Origin: Fulvivirga aurantia
Lineage (GTDB): Bacteria > Bacteroidota > Bacteroidia > Cytophagales > Cyclobacteriaceae
Length of the DNA stretch: 13,072 nt
Assembly (NCBI RefSeq): GCF_009711475.1
Contig: NZ_SMMD01000878.1
Span: 1-13,072, forward strand
Reading direction: 5' to 3'
Below, in pieces: positions 1-7,469 of the stretch; positions within the stretch are counted from its first letter, which is position 1; each line of letters opens with the position of its first letter. The notes under the pieces were generated by a model, which was not told where the DNA came from, ran no database searches, and saw only the letters and a program-made list of their open reading frames with translations. The position numbers were made by a program, and so were the translations under genes.

Positions 1-197
1 TTTTATAATTACCTCCTAAGCAGTTATGTAATAAAACTTTCTATTATAGGTTCTACACGATATAAATGCCTGATAATCAATATTCAGTGAACTACCCTGA
101 ACGGTTGGGAAAAAGCTGTTTTAATATTATTCTACATTTTATATCAGTTTGTTTAAAATCGCTTAATTTCTTACTTCAAACTCACAAGTCTTACAAT
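1..197. other. Intergenic stretch downstream of the lipocalin-like gene
   Basis: This AT-rich segment follows the stop codon of the lipocalin-like gene. All minus-strand frames are broken by stops, and a plus-strand open frame that begins here only runs antisense to the lipocalin-like gene. I see no convincing GC-rich hairpin followed by a T-run, so no intrinsic terminator is called. The one clear signal is the ribosome binding site near the left edge. The segment therefore probably serves as spacer or leader between the polyketide genes and a next gene lying outside the window. Confidence 0.6.
11..17 (-). promoter_or_regulatory. Strong ribosome binding site for a gene starting beyond the left edge
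   Basis: On the minus strand these bases read AGGAGGT, a full anti-16S match. They are followed by AATTATAAAA up to the window edge, with no start codon inside. The next gene would begin at or just past the edge, about 10 nt or more downstream, slightly longer than ideal spacing. Most genes in the window lack such a strong site, which makes a chance match less likely. The coding sequence itself is not visible. Confidence 0.45.
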
Positions 198-644
198 TCA
201 GACTTTGCGCCATTCTACGTTAAAAATGATCTCCTGATCGCCCGTTTCGATTGGTGGTGTAGAAAGTATCAATCTGTCACCTTCAATTCTTCCGAAACGT
301 CTCTCTGTATTGCCAAGCCAGTTGGGGAAGGTGCCGCCAAGTACTGTATGTACAAAGGTGCCAGGCTCTTCTTCCTCATAAGTGCCGAAATACGCAAAAT
401 ATGTTTTAAAGGCATCTACGATCTCATCAGACGTACCATCGTACATGCCATCTTTTTTAAACTTTTTTCTGTTTTCTTTTGCGATATGCACACTCATATA
501 ACCGCTTTCTGTATACATGAGCACCCCTGTTGGGCTGGTGCCAAAGTAATCTACAACCTCTCCATTGGGTCCGTTATAGGTCCATGAGACTAACTCCCAT
601 GTACCTATTATTTCTTCCGTGATTTTATTATCAAGTAAACTCAT
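198..644 (-). CDS. Lipocalin-like domain protein, partner of the polyketide synthase
   Basis: The 148-residue protein resembles the lipocalin-like family (Pfam Lipocalin_5 type), small beta-barrel proteins often found beside biosynthetic genes. Visible family marks are the N-terminal GTWELVSW strand (residues 14-21), the SGYMSV strand (47-52), an aromatic YFAYFGTYE segment (82-90), and a C-terminal part with NWLGNTERRF (108-117) and LILSTPP (125-131). There is no signal peptide or membrane segment, so it should be cytoplasmic. It starts 3 nt after the synthase stop codon, so the two are almost certainly co-transcribed and perhaps translationally coupled. Family members have no single established reaction. 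Binding, cyclising or otherwise shaping the polyketide is an inference from position only. The family assignment is fairly sure; the role is unknown. Confidence 0.8.
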   Translation of the reverse strand: MSLLDNKITEEIIGTWELVSWTYNGPNGEVVDYFGTSPTGVLMYTESGYMSVHIAKENRKKFKKDGMYDGTSDEIVDAFKTYFAYFGTYEEEEPGTFVHTVLGGTFPNWLGNTERRFGRIEGDRLILSTPPIETGDQEIIFNVEWRKV

Positions 645-647
645 AGC

Positions 648-3600
648 TTAAACTTCAACTGTTTTAGTAGTCGGGTTTATTACTTCTTTATTAATTAGTT
701 CAGTTACAAAGTCTACATCATTTCTCAAATAATGATGGTCGCCCTCTCTTTCTATCAATTTGAAGTTTAGAGTAGTTTCATTTTTCCATGCACTCATTTG
801 CGCAGTACTTACAGTTTCGTCATTTACGCCATGTATGCCGATGATGTTGAGGTCTAAAGGAGGCTCAAAATCATATTTATAGCTACTAATCAAATTTAGA
901 TCACCTCTTAACTGCTTGATAAGGATAGCTTTTAACTCCGGATCTGCTGTATTGCTCAAGTATAGAAATCTCTTTTCTAATTGTGCATCTGTCGCATTAG
1001 GATCTAACGTAGTTTTATCATATGCAGATAACTGAGGAGTAGAAGAAACGAACATTTTTACCGGAAGCGTAGCATGTCTTCTTCGTAACTCTCTGGCTAC
1101 TTCAAAAGCTATGAGGCCTCCCATACTGTGACCCATAAACATAAAAGGTTTATCGATTACAGGTAGCAAAGCATCCGTGATCTTGGTAATTGCTTCGCCC
1201 ATTTTATTTAAAGGTGCTGTTGAAGACGACTTACCTCTACCTGGAAGCTCTACAGTCACTAACTGTATTTTCTCATCGATAAAGTCCTTCCAGTCATCAT
1301 ATAAGGCCGCACTACCACCCGCATCATGGAAACAGATAAGCTGAATTTTTGTGCTATCTGTAGCTTCTTCCACAGTAATTACCGGTTGTTTCTCACCTTT
1401 TTTATGGTTTTCATTTGCTCCGCCAAACAGCTTATTTAAAAGAAATTGAGAGTATTCTGCGATAGTAGGATGTTCCCAAATTTCTGTAACAGACAGCTTT
1501 ACCTCAAGTGCTTTTTCAAGCTTATTTCTAAACTGAACGGCCATGAGCGAATCGATACCGAGACTTTTAAACTTCGATTTAGTTGATAAATCACTTTCAG
1601 CCATTTTGATAATACCAGCCGTCAGTTTCTTTATGTGAAGTTCGATAGCTTCAAGTCGGTCCTCATTTGACGGTAAAATCTGCATCGTTTTCAATAAACT
1701 TTGCCCATCGTTGGCATTGTCATTGTCGGTGATTACAGGCTTAAAATAATTGCTTGCACCTAATGCCGGGAAGTACTCAGCTGCCTGATTTGTATCAATT
1801 TTAAATACTCCGAGATTGGTATGGTTTTGATCAAACACCTTACTCAAAGCAGAAACAGCCTCATGCATAGGTGTAGCTTCAAACCCTTCTGCCTTAGCGA
1901 ATTTTTCCAGATTTTCTCCGGAAGCTACCATCCCTACATCACTCATTACACCCCAGTTGATGCTATTAGCAGGCAAGTTGTGTTTTTGTCTAAACTGTGC
2001 AAGTGCATCCAATGAAGCATTTGCAGCTACATAGCTTGCCTGGCCAGTAAGGCCTAATAAACTCGATGCAGACGAGAATAGCACGAAGTGATCAAGGTTA
2101 AATGAACTAGAAATTCTATGCAAATTCCAGGCACCCTGCACTTTAGCGTCCATGGCAAAATCCAGATCTTTCTCTTCGATTTCAACCAGTTGCTGCGCCT
2201 TTATAAGACCTGCGGCATGTACTATGCCTTTTATTGGTCTCTCTTTATTTACTTTCTTTAAGAGTGCGTCAAGTGTGTTGTAATCATTTACGTCACAAGC
2301 TTCGATGCTTATTCTTGCACCTGCTCCTTTTAGAGCGTGTATTTTTTCCTGCAATAAATCATCAAGAGTGGTTGATCGACTGATGAGGCAGAAATTACGC
2401 ACACCACATTCAAACATCCATTCTACCATAGAGAAGGCGATTCCTTTATAGCCGGTAACCACATAGGTACCAATGGATGAAAACTTAGTCTTTTGCAAAT
2501 CATATACATCAGGACTGTACGTTTCTAACCGTTGTGCAAAAATCGAATTACCTCTAATAGCTATTTCTTTTTCTTTTGCTATTGGATTTCCAATAAGCGT
2601 TGCTAGTGTATTTAACTCCTGAGGATTAGGTGTATAACTCAAGTCGAGATGTTTTACCTCATATTGAGAAACCTCGTTGAAGGCTACTTTGCTAAGTCCG
2701 ACTAAACCAGCCTGCGACAGGTTGATGTGAGCACTCTCAACAGGGGCTGTACCATTGGTAACCACGGTCAACTGAGGTGTTTTGTCAGATTTGTATCCTT
2801 CTAATGCTTTTACAACTTCTAAGAAATTTAATGCAGAAGCCCTTTCAAGTTTTACAGTATCACTGGCAAACCTGCTGAGAGCAAAAAATATTACTTCATC
2901 AGCATTATAGTCTTCCATGCTTTTCAGACCCTCAGAACGCATGCTCAGAAGATCTACTTTATGACCAGCTGCTGTAAGTCTTTCAGCAAATTCGGAGGTT
3001 TGAGGTGCCTCTTCTGCTTCAATAACCAAAATTGATTTGCTTTTGCCTTTTCCAGTGCTTAGAGCAAGCTTCTCATAGTTGGTTTTGTAATACCAGTTTG
3101 CCTGATCTTCTTCATTGTCATTAAACCTAAAGATTTTACCTGCTAGCTGAGTCAACTTTACCAAAACCTCACCACTGCTATCTGTAATTATAACGTTAGC
3201 TGAGATTTCATCACATTGGCCATCATTAGTTTTTTGTTCTTTGGTGATAGTGGTGTGTACCTTCAACTCATTGCTAAACCACATGGGTTTAAAAACTTCA
3301 ATAGCATCTATACCAGTAAGATATGTGCTACATGTAACGTCCTTCTCAAAGTTAGTGTGCTTAGCAAAAAGCGTTTGTAGACATGCATCTAACACAGCAG
3401 GGTGAAATTGATATTTTCCAAGGCTGTGTACGAGTTGTTGATGTACTGTAACATTAGCATAAACATCATTTCCTGATACCGTGATACCTTCAATACCCTG
3501 GAAGTAATTGCCGTATTGTAGTCCCAGACCTTCTAATTGTTGGTAATAGTTCTCTTTAGAAGTAGCAGCTATGAAATCAATTTTGTGCGTTTCTGTAGCG

Positions 3601-6600
3601 TTTGTTGTTTGATTTGAAAAAGAACCACATGCAGTTTCTGTCCAATTTCCATCTATTTGCTGATAAAACTGAAAACTCTTTTTATCGGTCGAAATTTTTA
3701 ACTGAACATGAGCCTCCTGTCCTTCTTCGAGTGTTATGGCAGACTTAAACTGTAGATTTCTAAAGCTAACGGCTTCCTGACCAGTCAATTGTCTTAAGGC
3801 TGTTGTCAGCATTTCAACATAGCTTACCCCAGGTAAAACCACCTTGCCAGATACAGCGTGATCTGTCAAATAAGGGAACTCCTCTATGCCAATATGAGCC
3901 TCCCAAAAATGATAACCATCAAGCTGAGCTAGTTTTAATTCTTTGCCCACCCATGGGTGACCTTCCTTACTAGTCTTTTGTGCGTTTTTGCGCTCAGTCA
4001 GTGTATAAGTAGATCTTTGGAATGGATATGCAGGTAGTGCCAATGTCGGTATTGTCGGATTATCATATTTCTGATTCCAATCAATATTTAGCCCTTGTTG
4101 GTACAGTGAGTCTAAGCTCGAGTAAAACTCGACTACCTCTGGCTTATTTCTGTATAGAGTACCAGAAGTCACGCCACTACCGTTGTATGCATCGAGACAC
4201 TCGGTTACAGCGGTGGTAAGTACCGGGTGAGGGCTTACTTCAATAAATACATTGTATCCATCAGCAATAAGCTGCTCCATAACACCGGCAAACTGAACAC
4301 CATTTCTTAAATTGTTTACCCAGTACCCAGCATTAAGACTTTCACCTTCGATTAATTTATTTTCAACTGTTGAGTATAATTTAGTTGTATTCTTTACAGG
4401 ATTTACTTCTTGTAAAGCAACAGCTAGCTTAGCTTTTAATGGCTCCATTTGAGCACTGTGAGAAGCAACATCTACTTTTACCTGTCTGCAAAACTTTCCT
4501 TGTTTTTCAAGTTCATCAAGCAAATCTGATATAAGAGATTGATCGCCCGCAAGTACTGTAGACTTGGGACTATTATTTACAGCAATAGAAAGTCCGGGAT
4601 ACTGTTTGATCGCTTCCTCGGCTTCTGGAACGGTCAGTTCTGTTACTGCCATAGCGCCACCGGTGCCACTTACAGTTTTCATCAGTTTGCTTCGAGTACA
4701 AATCACTCTGGCAGCTTCATCTAAAGAAATACTACCTGAGATATGTGCCGCAGCAACTTCTCCCATACTATGTCCTGTAACTGCATCTGCAGTAACACCA
4801 AATGATTGCCATAATCTGGCTAATGCGATTTGCATGGCACAAAGTGCCGGTTGTATCACATCGATTTCGTTTAATCTTGATTCTTCCTCTGAGGCGTTAA
4901 GCTGCGATATCAAAGACCAATCACAATATTTAGCGAATGCGGCATCGCACTCATCGATGGCTTGCTTAAATACAGGTTCTTTTATGTACAAGCCCTGGCC
5001 CATGCCCAGCCACTGCGAGCCTTGTCCAGGAAAAATGAAAGCAACTTTAGGCTTTTCTACCACTGTGCTGTCTGGAGAACCTGATCGTAGGTACTCTTCC
5101 AGCTGAGCGATCATGTCAAGCTTATTGTTAGCCACAAATAGCTTTCTGTAATCAAAAGCAGGCTTTCTTATCGCTGAAGCTATGTTCGTACTTATAAAAT
5201 CTTCCATTTTCCCATTTAAATGATTAGTGAGAAAATGCTTGTAAGACTTCACGTAATCTAGCAAAGCCTTTTCAGATCTGCCTGAGATTGGCAAAACATG
5301 TTTGCTGTGCTTGTCATGAGAATTTGTTTCTTCCTTTTTGCTTGCAGGGCGATACTCTTCAATTACTGTGTGGCCATTAGTGCCTCCCCACCCAAATGAG
5401 TTTACACCTACCTTCATGGTTTCGTCTCCTTCAACCGGCCACTCAGAGTGCTCGGCCTGCACCTTGACATTGATCTTTTCAAAATCAATTTCAGGATTAG
5501 GAGTATTGAAGTTTAAGTTTTTTGGTAGTTGTTTATTGTTAATGGCAAGCACGGATTTGATAAGTCCTGCCATACCTGCCGCACCTTCAAGGTGTCCGAT
5601 ATTTGTTTTTACAGACCCTACATGCAATGGTCGCTTTCTGTTTTTACTAAAGAATGTGCCCAAAGCTTTAGTCTCAGTCGGGTCTCCTAATTTTGTGCCC
5701 GTACCATGTGCTTCTACATAGTGTACATCAGCTGGGTTTATTCCAGAATCCTGATAAGCTTCATTGAGCACATCTAGTTGACCGGCCACACTCGTAGCAG
5801 GTAAATTTTGATTGTACCCATTATTATTTAAAGCTGTACCTCTTATTACAGCAAATATTTTGTCACCGTCTCTTTCTGCATCAGAAAGTTTTTTGAGTAG
5901 AATGATTCCGCCTCCTTCGCCTCTTACAAAACCATCCGCTCCTGCATCGAATGTGCTACACTTTCCTTTTACAGATAACCCGCCAAACTTCGACAATAAT
6001 ACATTTTGGTCCGGGTCTAACATGTGATTTACACCACCCACGATGCTCTGCTCTATACTACCATCCCAAAGACTCTGGCAAGCCAGATGTAATGCTACAA
6101 GAGATGATGAGCAGCCTGTGTCAACTACCAGACTAGGTCCTGAAAAACCGTAAAAGAAAGAAATACGGTTGGCTATAATATTTGCAGACTGACCAACGGC
6201 AGAGTGGCTGGTTACTTCTGCATGTTTGTGCTTTCTGTGATGTTCAAAGTCGCTCCATATGTTACCGACATAAACACCTATCTTTTTACCTGCTACTTTT
6301 TCAAAAGGAATGTTGCTGCTTTCCAGGCACTCCCAGGTAAGTTCCATCATCAGCTTTTGAGATGGACTCATTTCAGCTGCTTCTGCAGGCGATATGTTAA
6401 AAAATAATGGATCAAAGTCATCAATCTTTTCAAACATAGATCCATGACGTTGATTGGTTTTATCCTTTGCTGATTTATCAGGATTATAATACTCTTCGAT
6501 ATCCCATCTTTTGATGGTATCAATAGTGTCTTTTCCTTGAGATAATAAAGCCCAGAATTCTTGAAGGTTGTTTACCTTAGGGAAGCGGCAAGACATACCA

Positions 6601-6626
6601 ACAATCGCTATAGGTTCTTTAGACAT
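648..6626 (-). CDS. Stand-alone type I polyketide synthase, KS-AT-DH-KR-ACP-TE
   Basis: This 1992-residue cytoplasmic megasynthase builds a polyketide chain from malonyl-type extender units. Ketosynthase, about 4-425: Cys172 in DTGCSSS (usually DTACSSS), His307 in EAHGTGT, His345 in KTNIGH. Acyltransferase, about 527-830: GQGSQ loop, Ser620 in GHSMGE, VASH at 720-723. The post-AT linker ends near LPAYPFQR (864-871). Dehydratase, about 889-1165: His923 in HxxxGxxxxP and Asp1080 in DxxxQ. Ketoreductase with structural half, about 1178-1610: Lys1495, Ser1519, Tyr1532 and Asn1536 kept, but the NADPH loop is TGYKGIAF (1391-1398). Acyl carrier, about 1655-1735: Ser1693 in GIDSL. Thioesterase, about 1758-1980: Ser1834 in GHSMGG, Asp1936, His1964. 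No enoylreductase or methyltransferase is seen. The ketosynthase begins at residue 4, leaving no docking domain, and a thioesterase is fused, so iterative use is likely. The product is not predictable. Confidence 0.95.
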   Translation of the reverse strand: MSKEPIAIVGMSCRFPKVNNLQEFWALLSQGKDTIDTIKRWDIEEYYNPDKSAKDKTNQRHGSMFEKIDDFDPLFFNISPAEAAEMSPSQKLMMELTWECLESSNIPFEKVAGKKIGVYVGNIWSDFEHHRKHKHAEVTSHSAVGQSANIIANRISFFYGFSGPSLVVDTGCSSSLVALHLACQSLWDGSIEQSIVGGVNHMLDPDQNVLLSKFGGLSVKGKCSTFDAGADGFVRGEGGGIILLKKLSDAERDGDKIFAVIRGTALNNNGYNQNLPATSVAGQLDVLNEAYQDSGINPADVHYVEAHGTGTKLGDPTETKALGTFFSKNRKRPLHVGSVKTNIGHLEGAAGMAGLIKSVLAINNKQLPKNLNFNTPNPEIDFEKINVKVQAEHSEWPVEGDETMKVGVNSFGWGGTNGHTVIEEYRPASKKEETNSHDKHSKHVLPISGRSEKALLDYVKSYKHFLTNHLNGKMEDFISTNIASAIRKPAFDYRKLFVANNKLDMIAQLEEYLRSGSPDSTVVEKPKVAFIFPGQGSQWLGMGQGLYIKEPVFKQAIDECDAAFAKYCDWSLISQLNASEEESRLNEIDVIQPALCAMQIALARLWQSFGVTADAVTGHSMGEVAAAHISGSISLDEAARVICTRSKLMKTVSGTGGAMAVTELTVPEAEEAIKQYPGLSIAVNNSPKSTVLAGDQSLISDLLDELEKQGKFCRQVKVDVASHSAQMEPLKAKLAVALQEVNPVKNTTKLYSTVENKLIEGESLNAGYWVNNLRNGVQFAGVMEQLIADGYNVFIEVSPHPVLTTAVTECLDAYNGSGVTSGTLYRNKPEVVEFYSSLDSLYQQGLNIDWNQKYDNPTIPTLALPAYPFQRSTYTLTERKNAQKTSKEGHPWVGKELKLAQLDGYHFWEAHIGIEEFPYLTDHAVSGKVVLPGVSYVEMLTTALRQLTGQEAVSFRNLQFKSAITLEEGQEAHVQLKISTDKKSFQFYQQIDGNWTETACGSFSNQTTNATETHKIDFIAATSKENYYQQLEGLGLQYGNYFQGIEGITVSGNDVYANVTVHQQLVHSLGKYQFHPAVLDACLQTLFAKHTNFEKDVTCSTYLTGIDAIEVFKPMWFSNELKVHTTITKEQKTNDGQCDEISANVIITDSSGEVLVKLTQLAGKIFRFNDNEEDQANWYYKTNYEKLALSTGKGKSKSILVIEAEEAPQTSEFAERLTAAGHKVDLLSMRSEGLKSMEDYNADEVIFFALSRFASDTVKLERASALNFLEVVKALEGYKSDKTPQLTVVTNGTAPVESAHINLSQAGLVGLSKVAFNEVSQYEVKHLDLSYTPNPQELNTLATLIGNPIAKEKEIAIRGNSIFAQRLETYSPDVYDLQKTKFSSIGTYVVTGYKGIAFSMVEWMFECGVRNFCLISRSTTLDDLLQEKIHALKGAGARISIEACDVNDYNTLDALLKKVNKERPIKGIVHAAGLIKAQQLVEIEEKDLDFAMDAKVQGAWNLHRISSSFNLDHFVLFSSASSLLGLTGQASYVAANASLDALAQFRQKHNLPANSINWGVMSDVGMVASGENLEKFAKAEGFEATPMHEAVSALSKVFDQNHTNLGVFKIDTNQAAEYFPALGASNYFKPVITDNDNANDGQSLLKTMQILPSNEDRLEAIELHIKKLTAGIIKMAESDLSTKSKFKSLGIDSLMAVQFRNKLEKALEVKLSVTEIWEHPTIAEYSQFLLNKLFGGANENHKKGEKQPVITVEEATDSTKIQLICFHDAGGSAALYDDWKDFIDEKIQLVTVELPGRGKSSSTAPLNKMGEAITKITDALLPVIDKPFMFMGHSMGGLIAFEVARELRRRHATLPVKMFVSSTPQLSAYDKTTLDPNATDAQLEKRFLYLSNTADPELKAILIKQLRGDLNLISSYKYDFEPPLDLNIIGIHGVNDETVSTAQMSAWKNETTLNFKLIEREGDHHYLRNDVDFVTELINKEVINPTTKTVEV

Positions 6627-6702
6627 GATTTTGTGGTTAGGTTTTAAAAATTTTAGATTGCGATGCTAAGTTCTTAAGTATGCATGCCTAATAAATCAGG
6701 GC

Positions 6703-6723
6703 GATTTCTGATATCTGAAAATC
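6703..6723. repeat. Imperfect palindrome centred on GATATC
   Basis: The arms pair around a central GATATC (6710-6715) with one central-flank mismatch and one bulged base, giving GATTTC on the left and GAAAATC on the right. It lies 77 bp upstream of the synthase start codon. Size and position suit an operator, but AT-rich DNA produces such palindromes by chance, so function is a guess. Confidence 0.3.
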
Positions 6724-6817
6724 AGTGTTTTATGAGTTAAAATCGGCCAAAAATGATTTATTTGAGTGTTTTGTTTAAGCGTACCTGAGGATGTCGAGCA
6801 AAATTTACAAATACGTC

Positions 6818-6833
6818 TCAGGGTTTACCCTGA
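6818..6833 (+). repeat. Perfect hairpin TCAGGG-TTTA-CCCTGA just upstream of the transferase start
   Basis: A six-base-pair perfect stem with a TTTA loop ends 15 nt before the transferase ATG at 6849. It is followed by A-rich, not T-rich, sequence on the plus strand, so it is not an intrinsic terminator. CCTGAG at 6784-6789 can pair with CTCAGG at 6817-6822, which would exclude this hairpin. The ATCAGGG word also occurs at 6695-6701. It could be an operator or a leader-RNA structure. Confidence 0.4.
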
Positions 6834-6848
6834 TAAAAAAGTAAGGAA

Positions 6849-7469
6849 ATGAGGCTTATTTACTATTTAATCGGGGATGATGAAGTCAAAGAAGAACAAA
6901 AATTGACTCAAAATCTTCCTCAAAATCACCTTGATAAAGCTTCCGAATATCAGTTTATTTCTGACAAGTTACGGTTCCTCGCAGGCCGAAATTTACTCAT
7001 AGAGGCACTCGACAAAATGGGTAAGTCATTAGATTCTGTTTACTATGATGAGAAGGGCAAACCTCATGTAGAGGGTATCAGTTTTTCAATAAGCCATTCT
7101 GAGCGACTTGTTGTATTGGTTTTAAGTGATATAGCCGATGTTGGCGTAGATGTAGAGTTTATACGAGAAATTGATGTGAATGAACTCAGTGCTGAGTTTA
7201 ATGAGGCAGATCAAAGGCGGCTCAAAGCAGCAAATGATGTTTTAGATGAGTTTTTTCAAATCTGGACTGCTAAAGAGAGTGTGATGAAAGCAGATGGGCG
7301 AGGCTTTTATTTATCTCCCAAAAAGATACAAATCGATGAAGAAGTGGCAATTGTAGAAGATAAAAATCAGAAATGGTTTTTACAATATATTAATTTGGCC
7401 ACTGGCTATAAGACTTGCGTGTGTAGTACTATCGAACCTAAGGTTAAAGTCGAGCAATTAAGGCTTTGA
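6849..7469 (+). CDS. Sfp-type 4'-phosphopantetheinyl transferase
   Basis: The enzyme transfers phosphopantetheine from coenzyme A to a conserved serine of carrier domains, and its obvious target here is Ser1693 of the neighbouring polyketide synthase. At 206 residues it is close to the usual Sfp-type size. The motifs are in order: GKPH (70-73), FSISHS (79-84), GVDVE (99-103) and WTAKES (139-144) with Lys147. Asp101, Glu103 and Glu143 are the expected Mg ligands. The ATG at 6849 is preceded by AAGGA almost touching it, a weakly placed ribosome site. The gene is divergent from the synthase, and its 3' end overlaps the end of aroE by 12 bp in convergent orientation. It might also serve other carrier proteins in the cell, but the context favours dedication to this locus. 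Confidence 0.93.
   Translation: MRLIYYLIGDDEVKEEQKLTQNLPQNHLDKASEYQFISDKLRFLAGRNLLIEALDKMGKSLDSVYYDEKGKPHVEGISFSISHSERLVVLVLSDIADVGVDVEFIREIDVNELSAEFNEADQRRLKAANDVLDEFFQIWTAKESVMKADGRGFYLSPKKIQIDEEVAIVEDKNQKWFLQYINLATGYKTCVCSTIEPKVKVEQLRL

Larger units (their letters stand above)
6627..6848. promoter_or_regulatory. Divergent promoter region between the polyketide synthase and the transferase
   Basis: This 222-bp AT-rich region separates the start codons of the two divergent genes, so promoters for both should lie here. I could not find a clean Bacteroidota promoter (TTTG with TAnnTTTG about 20 nt later) on either strand and do not mark exact boxes. No Shine-Dalgarno sequence precedes the synthase ATG. 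The region contains an imperfect 21-bp palindrome, a hairpin next to the transferase start, and repeated ATCAGGG/CCCTGAT words. These are plausible binding sites for a shared regulator, although no regulator gene is present in the window. Confidence 0.6.

Noticed and set aside
66..587. 173-codon plus-strand open frame at the left end
   Set aside because: It lies mostly antisense to the lipocalin-like gene, whose protein has clear family motifs. The plus-strand product has no recognisable domain.
4564..5106. 180-codon plus-strand open frame inside the synthase gene
   Set aside because: It is fully antisense to the acyltransferase region, with no ribosome site and no recognisable domain. It is a shadow of the coding strand's codon use.
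648..6626. Synthase as a polyunsaturated fatty acid (Pfa-type) or heterocyst glycolipid enzyme
   Set aside because: It has one carrier domain rather than a tandem array, a conventional cis acyltransferase and a C-terminal thioesterase, and no companion Pfa genes are visible.
6818..6840. Hairpin near the transferase start as an intrinsic terminator
   Set aside because: On the plus strand it is followed by A residues, and on the minus strand the T-rich tract comes before the stem. Neither gives the stem-then-T-run layout.
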